Shown here one piece after another: positions 59,460 through 64,000 of a stretch of 64,000 nt of DNA. The stretch lies in the NCBI GenBank assembly GCA_034096865.1, contig JAWQFJ010028466.1, forward strand, positions 1 to 64,000, in the 5' to 3' direction. The stretch comes from Theodoxus fluviatilis (taxonomy: Eukaryota > Mollusca > Gastropoda > Cycloneritida > Neritidae). The notes beneath the pieces are model-generated. The model was given only the letters and a program-made list of their open reading frames with translations. It was not told the origin of the DNA and searched no databases. Each line of letters opens with the position of its first letter. The first letter of the stretch is position 1. Both the position numbers and the translations under genes were made by a program.

Positions 59460-60528
59460 TACCCCCAGGGCAGAATTTCACACTAGGTTGTCGTGAGCAC
59501 TACAAATCTGGTCTCCTGATGATGAGCGAAATGTTACACGAGTAAGCATTCTCGCTATGCTTGTATACATTTTCCCATCAGTTGATTCGCCTGGTTTGTG
59601 TTTGTTCATTTCTTTCTTCAAACAAATATTTTTTTAAAGCACAGAGTGAAGCATTTTCTGCAACTCCTCACCACTCTCCACAGCAGTAGAAGTTGGAGGA
59701 AAAAACACGGAGTCCGAGAAATGTGACCCTCCATCACAAAATGAGTCACTCGTTGCATTTTGAACATTTTGATATCTGTGTTTTCAAAAAGAGCACACAA
59801 CAAGCTTCTCAATGGTGCAATAATCATGAACATATGACTACCCTACACGATTTCATATGACTTTGAAGATTGACACCCTAAAAATACGCTTTTTGAGAAA
59901 AACACGTTTTAAGTTTACATACATTATTCCCCCTTTTTCCCTAGCAACCCTTATTCTAGAATCATGCAATTTGCCACAGAGATGAAGCAGTGGTTTTTGG
60001 CTTTGGTTGGCAGCCTAGGGTATTCTGCCGTCGATCTGTTGCAGTGGTGGCTGCGAAACTTTGAGAAAATGCTTGATGTTGACGATCGATTCGTGGACAT
60101 TTTCTTGTAAATGATTTACCACCACACCCAAATAACATCATAAATAATACTCTTACATGTTGATTTCAAACACGAAACTTACTCATACAATGAAGAAGGG
60201 ACTAGAGAAGCAAAAAACCCCAATATCTCGAAGTCGACCACTACAACCCCCACCTCCTTTGTGGGTGGTTTGCGCAAAATGACTCGACTGCGCAACCGAC
60301 TCATTTAGCGATGGAGAGTCACAAATGTTCAGGTACTCCAGAACAGAGAAAAAACAGCTGGCTGGGTGCTGTTCAGATTGCTTTTCTTGGTCTGCTATCA
60401 CAAAAATTTGAGTTCAGGCATCTGCCTACATGCTGAGAGCTAGAAGTGAAGGACATGTGATATTTACAGGCCAACCGCCATGTACACAACAGCACTGCAA
60501 AAGCACCACAATAACATACAGCTGAATG
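59460..60528. other. Unassigned DNA
   Basis: Short ORFs only. If the minus-strand exon at 62431-62717 is real, this may hold its 3' UTR or intergenic DNA. Confidence 0.3.
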
Positions 60529-60703
60529 AATGGATGGTGTTTTACGGCCTATCAGCCTTTTTAGGCTATGTAAGACCATGAAGCACAAAACCCACTAGAA
60601 CAGTTTTTAGTAAACTAAAATCAAGTTGATTTGCCTCATACAAATCACATAGGGAGATGTGGTGGGTCAATTCTTAATCCCCCACCCTACAGGGAAAAAC
60701 ATA
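60529..60703 (+). repeat. Dispersed ~175-bp repeat, copy 2
   Basis: Second copy of the repeat at 32675-32856, same orientation, sharing TTTTACGGCCTATCAGCC and several later blocks. It lies about 50 bp from the second 25-bp minisatellite. Confidence 0.75.
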
Positions 60704-60724
60704 CAGTTAGAGTCACTTGATGCC

Positions 60725-61132
60725 CCTCATTAGCTGGACCCCCTGGCTGCTGGGCTTTCGGGGCCTGCTCCAGTAGCTCAGCCAGGGGCCTGCTCCAGTA
60801 GCCCAGCCAGGGCCTGCTCCAGTAGCTCAGCCAGGGGCCTGCTCCAGTAGCTCAGCCAGGGCCTGCTCCAGTAGCTCAGCCAGGGGCCTGCTCCAGTAGC
60901 TCAGCCAGGGGCCTGCTCCAGTAGCCCAGCCAGGGGCCTGCTCCAGTAGCCCAGCCAGGGGCCTGCTCCAGTAGCCCAGCCAGGGCCTGCTCCAGTAGCC
61001 CAGCCAGGGCCTGCTCCAGTAGCTCAGCCAGGGGCCTGCTCCAGTAGCTCAGCCAGGGGCCTGCTCCAGTAGCTCAGCCAGGGCCTGCTCCAGTAGCTCA
61101 GCCAGGGCGGCCCCTAGCAGCCAAGGGGCATC
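60725..61132 (-). mobile_element. Candidate minisatellite-carrying element, second copy
   Basis: The outer sequences GATGCCCCT (60719) and AGGGGCATC (61132) are inverted copies, each followed inward by GGCTGCT/AGCAGCC. Inside is the 25-bp array. The flanks, read on the minus strand, match those of the array at 18935-19510: TTGGCxGCTA, GGGCCGCCC before it, and CCCCGAAAGC then TCCAGCT after it. This suggests both arrays are the core of one mobile unit. Confidence 0.5.
60755..61108 (-). repeat. 25-bp minisatellite, second array, ~14 copies
   Basis: On the minus strand the units contain GAGCTACTGGAGCAGGCC followed by CCTGGCT (24- and 25-bp variants). The core is the same as at 18935-19510 but in opposite orientation and with a different linker. 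Confidence 0.95.
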
Positions 61133-61875
61133 GGGACAGGGTCAGATCATTCAGATCCAACTGCTTTACACCAGTCTGTAGAATAAGTATTTATCTCCTG
61201 ATGGAGTCAAGCCTACAGCAAGTTTTCGAGTGTCGGTCTTTGTCCATGATAGAAGCAGTGGATCTGGTTTTTGCCAGCGCTGTTTGCCTTCTTGTTGAAT
61301 ACTAAAAGAAAGATATGAATTTCATCAACAGGTCAAGGAGGGAGAAACATCACAAGACACTGCAAAGTGTCAACAGTTCTGTAGCCACTCCTTGCAGAAA
61401 TCACCCATGCCAATACTCTTGACAATGCGGATCTGTGTTCAAACACACAAATCTAGGTAAGGACTGTGTAGCAAGAAGTGTATAACAATGAGGCTTGCTT
61501 GAGTTTTGAGTTCTTGTACAAACATTTTATTTGCATTTTCCCATGATCTTTGCACCTGGTGAGTGCGTGTGCAGTGCACTTCCTTGAACTGTTTGCACAA
61601 AATCATGGACATCGTTTTTTGTAGCTACAGCATTAGTGTATTTCATGTGAAATGATCTCTGACCTCATAATCACAGAGAGGAAAAAATCGAAAATAAAGT
61701 CAATTCATTTCAAAGGCAAATATCTCCAACTCTTTGAGGGTAAATTATGTGAAAATGCTGAATCCTTCCATTTGGACACAGCCGTAGCCGGCCTTCTTTG
61801 CTGTACACTGGGCATCTCAGACAGCTTCTCAATTGTGAAGCCATTGGAGTCGTCACCAAAACTGATGGAATGCCA
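61109..61875. other. Unassigned DNA
   Basis: Contains a minus-strand AATAAA (61526-61531), which could serve the minus-strand exon at 62431-62717. No other signal. Confidence 0.3.
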
Positions 61876-61996
61876 TATGTGTGTGTACGTGCATGTGTGT
61901 GCGCATGTATGTGTGTGTGCATGTATGTGTGTGTGTGCATGTACGGGTGTGCGTGCATGTATGTGTGTGTGCATGTATGTGTGTGCATGTATCATT
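61876..61996. repeat. GT-rich repeat with GCATGTAT units
   Basis: Repeated TGTGTGTGCATGTATG. Related in composition to the 56-57.7-kb satellite on the other strand. Confidence 0.9.
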
Positions 61997-62085
61997 GTAT
62001 GGGTGTGCAACACTTTTTTGTCTCTGGTAATTGTTGTTTACAGACTTGTACTTTTTTGTTGGTCTGCGCTGTCAGACTGGTCATT

Positions 62086-62345
62086 GTTCACAGTGACTTG
62101 CAGTAGTTTTGTAGGTGCTCATTGTTCATAGTGCCTTGCAGTAATTTTATAGGTGCTCATTGTTCATAGTGCCTTGCAGTAATTTTATAGGTGCTCATTG
62201 TTCATAGTGCCTTGCAGTAATTTTATAGGTGCTCATTGTTCACAACGCCTTGCAGTAATTTTGTAGGTGCTCATTGTTCATAGTGTCTTGTAATAGTTTT
62301 GTAGGTGCTTATTGTTCACAGTGCCTTGCAGAAATGTTGTAGGTG
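62086..62345 (+). repeat. 38-bp tandem repeat, ~7 copies
   Basis: Units spaced 38 bp (for example GTGCTCATTG at 62115 and 62153), each with GTGCCTTGCAGTAATTTTAT and GGTGCTCATTGTTCA. Outer units are more diverged. Partial units continue to about 62445, where they run into the minus-strand exon. Confidence 0.9.
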
Positions 62346-62430
62346 ATCATGTTCACAATTCCATTTGCAGTAGTTCCATAGATAATCAATGTTCACGGTG
62401 CCTTGTGGCTGTTCAACATCTGCTCACCAC

Positions 62431-62717
62431 TCACTGTGCCTTGCACTCATTGACAGGCTGGTTGCTGACATTCTTGACATTTCGAATGACACGACCCTTG
62501 GGTCTGGCGGTGGTGGACTTCTCCTTGGTCTTGGAGGGCTTGGCAGCACCAAGGCCATCGGCGTTGGACAGCGTGGTTGTCTCCTGGTGTCCATCCTGGA
62601 AGCAGACCTGCACTTCTCCACACATGGCCACACCCTTCTTCCTGACCTCCTTGTCCTTGACCCCGGCACTGCCAACGTCCTTGACCTGGTTGGTGGCATC
62701 TTGTAGGATGTCCTCAT
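62431..62717 (-). CDS. Probable terminal exon of an unidentified minus-strand gene
   Basis: On the minus strand an acceptor TTGCTGTGCACAG, preceded by a T/C-rich tract, is followed by 95 codons ending NECKAQ and TGA. The peptide runs DEDILQDATNQVKD, then KKGVAMCGEVQVCFQDG, then a Lys-rich tail (KPSKTKEKSTTARPKGRV). The composition looks like a real protein, with a folded-looking CGEVQVCFQDG segment and a basic disordered end, but I do not recognise the family. Upstream exons would lie beyond about 62.8 kb. I saw none before the window end. Confidence 0.45.
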
Positions 62718-63186
62718 CTGTGCACAGCAAGAGCAGGTGCTCAGAAAGAAAGATTTGGTTTTAGTTCTGACATTGTGTGGAATGGGTAATACAATTACAA
62801 AACAAAGAAAAGACCTGGTGGACAATCTGAATTTCACAGTTGTTTTGACATGTTCATGGTGGGCAACTTCAAACTGAAGCCACACACAATGCACCCAAGC
62901 CTACCTGCAGGGTCTGGAATTCACTGCAGCATGCTTGCATACTTGTGCAAAATCTTAATATCAACGACATATTTTAACTGGAATGATGACAAGTTCAAAC
63001 AGGAAAGTAAAGGATAACTTCATTTGCCAATATGACTGAGCCAGATAACACACAAAAAAACCACCACCAAAATTCCCCCAAACCCCTTTGTTTAAAATAT
63101 TTAGCACAAATATTTAATTTTCAATTCAAAAACTGTTGGTATCATTTTCAAGTTTGGGACAAAATTGAAATATTAGAAAAAGGGGG
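62718..63186 (-). other. Probable intron of the minus-strand gene
   Basis: AT-rich unique DNA with the polypyrimidine tract of the acceptor (minus strand) at its low-coordinate end. Confidence 0.35.
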
Positions 63187-64000
63187 TTAGGGGTAGGTGG
63201 AGGGTAGGGGGGTAGGTGGAGGGTAGGGGGGTAGGTGGAGGGTAGAGGGGTAGGTGGAGGGTAGGGGGGTAGATGGAGGGTAGGGGGTAGATGGAGGGTA
63301 GGGGGGTAGGTGGAGGGTAGGGGGTAGGTGGAGGGTAGGGGGGTAGGTGGAGGGTAGGGGGGTAGATGGAGGGTAGGGGGGTAGGTGGAGGGTAGGGGGT
63401 AGATGGAGGGTAGGGGGGTAGGTGGAGGGTAGGGGGTAGGTGGAGGGTAGGGGGGTAGATGGAGGGTAGGGGGGTAGATGGAGGGTAGGGGGGTAGGTGG
63501 AGGGTAGGGGGGTAGGTGGAGGGTAGGGGGTAGGGGGGTAGGTGGAGGGTAGGGGGGTAGGTGGAGGGTAGGGGGTAGGTGGAGGGTAGGGGGGTAGGTG
63601 GAGGGTAGGGGGGTAGATGGAGGGTAGGGGGGTAGGTGGAGGGTAGGGGGGTAGGTGGAGGGTAGGGGGGTAGATGGAGGGTAGGGGGGTAGGTGGAGGG
63701 TAGGGGGGTAGGTGGAGGGTAGGGGGGTAGGTGGAGGGTAGGGGGGTAGGTGGAGGGTAGAGGGGTAGGTGGAGGGTAGGGGGGTAGGTGGAGGGTAGGG
63801 GGGTAGGTGGAGGGTAGGGGGGTAGGTGGAGGGTAGGGGGGTAGGTGGAGGGTAGGGGGGTAGGTGGAGGGTAGAGGGGTAGGTGGAGGGTAGGGGGTAG
63901 GGGGAGGGTAGGGGGGTAGGGGGAGGGTAGGGGGGTAGGTGGAGGGTAGGGGGGTAGATGGAGGGTAGGGAGGTAGGTGGAGGGTAGGGGGGTAGGTGGA
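63187..64000 (+). repeat. G-rich 19-bp satellite, continues past the window
   Basis: Units of about 19 bp built from GGTAGGTGGAGGGTAGGGG with length variants (18-19 bp) and GATGGA substitutions, more than 40 copies. No C occurs on the plus strand, and runs of four to six G recur in every unit. Confidence 0.95.

Noticed and set aside
62389..62706. Plus-strand 105-codon ORF over the minus-strand exon
   Set aside because: No acceptor or start context. Composition is Gly/Leu-rich and looks like the shadow of the minus-strand exon.
63187..64000. Telomeric or subtelomeric repeat
   Set aside because: The unit is a ~19-bp GGTAGGTGGAGGG-type repeat, not TTAGGG or a known variant.

Overview
The window is eukaryotic and most likely from a marine invertebrate, probably a mollusc. 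Four things point this way. There is one protein gene split into seven exons with GT/AG introns. There are many decayed eukaryotic transposons (RTE-type and CR1/L2-type LINEs, Mutator-like, piggyBac and pogo/Tigger). There is a heavy load of micro- and minisatellites. Finally, one dispersed repeat is packed with AAGGTCA motifs and resembles repeats I associate with gastropods. The phylum is an inference; a homology search of the exons would settle it. I see no prokaryotic operon, CRISPR array, rRNA gene or convincing tRNA gene.

Layout. 0-5 kb: a 208-bp hairpin element, CTC and TTC/TCC microsatellites, and unassigned DNA. 5.5-5.9 kb: a block flanked by a 13-bp direct repeat, with a perfect heat-shock element and a TATA box reading on the minus strand. 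6.8-7.5 kb and 17.2-18.9 kb: three copies (A, B, C) of a foldback element. Copy B is a nearly perfect 964-bp palindrome. 10.6-14.4 kb: two inverted-repeat elements, a 23-bp minisatellite, a diverged ~110-bp satellite and a deleted pogo/Tigger transposon. 18.9-19.5 kb: a 25-bp minisatellite that recurs on the other strand at 60.8-61.1 kb with matching flanks. 20.5-21.4 kb: a second foldback element, whose terminal tips recur as a 25-bp stub with a target duplication at 33.1 kb. 24.1-27.0 kb: about 96 copies of a 30-bp minisatellite. 29.2-32.5 kb: a nearly full-length but broken LINE. 33.5-34.6 kb: a GGTGGGAGTGA-type satellite. 36.2-38.1 kb: a Mutator-like element with terminal repeats and an 11-bp target duplication.

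41.1-51.3 kb holds the only confident host gene. It is a plus-strand, seven-exon SLC25A33/SLC25A36-type mitochondrial carrier of 327 residues, predicted to move pyrimidine nucleotides across the inner mitochondrial membrane. Its introns carry the AAGGTCA-rich repeat, a piggyBac derivative bounded by TTAA, a CR1/L2-type LINE tail and many microsatellites. Its 3' UTR probably runs to an AATAAA near 54.56 kb.

56-64 kb: a 1.6-kb CA-rich compound satellite, a 72-bp and a 38-bp tandem repeat, the second copy of the 25-bp minisatellite, a probable terminal exon of an unidentified minus-strand gene (62.4-62.7 kb), and a G-rich 19-bp satellite that runs off the window end. There is no multi-gene pathway. 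The main interest is the set of foldback elements and the shared modules among them.
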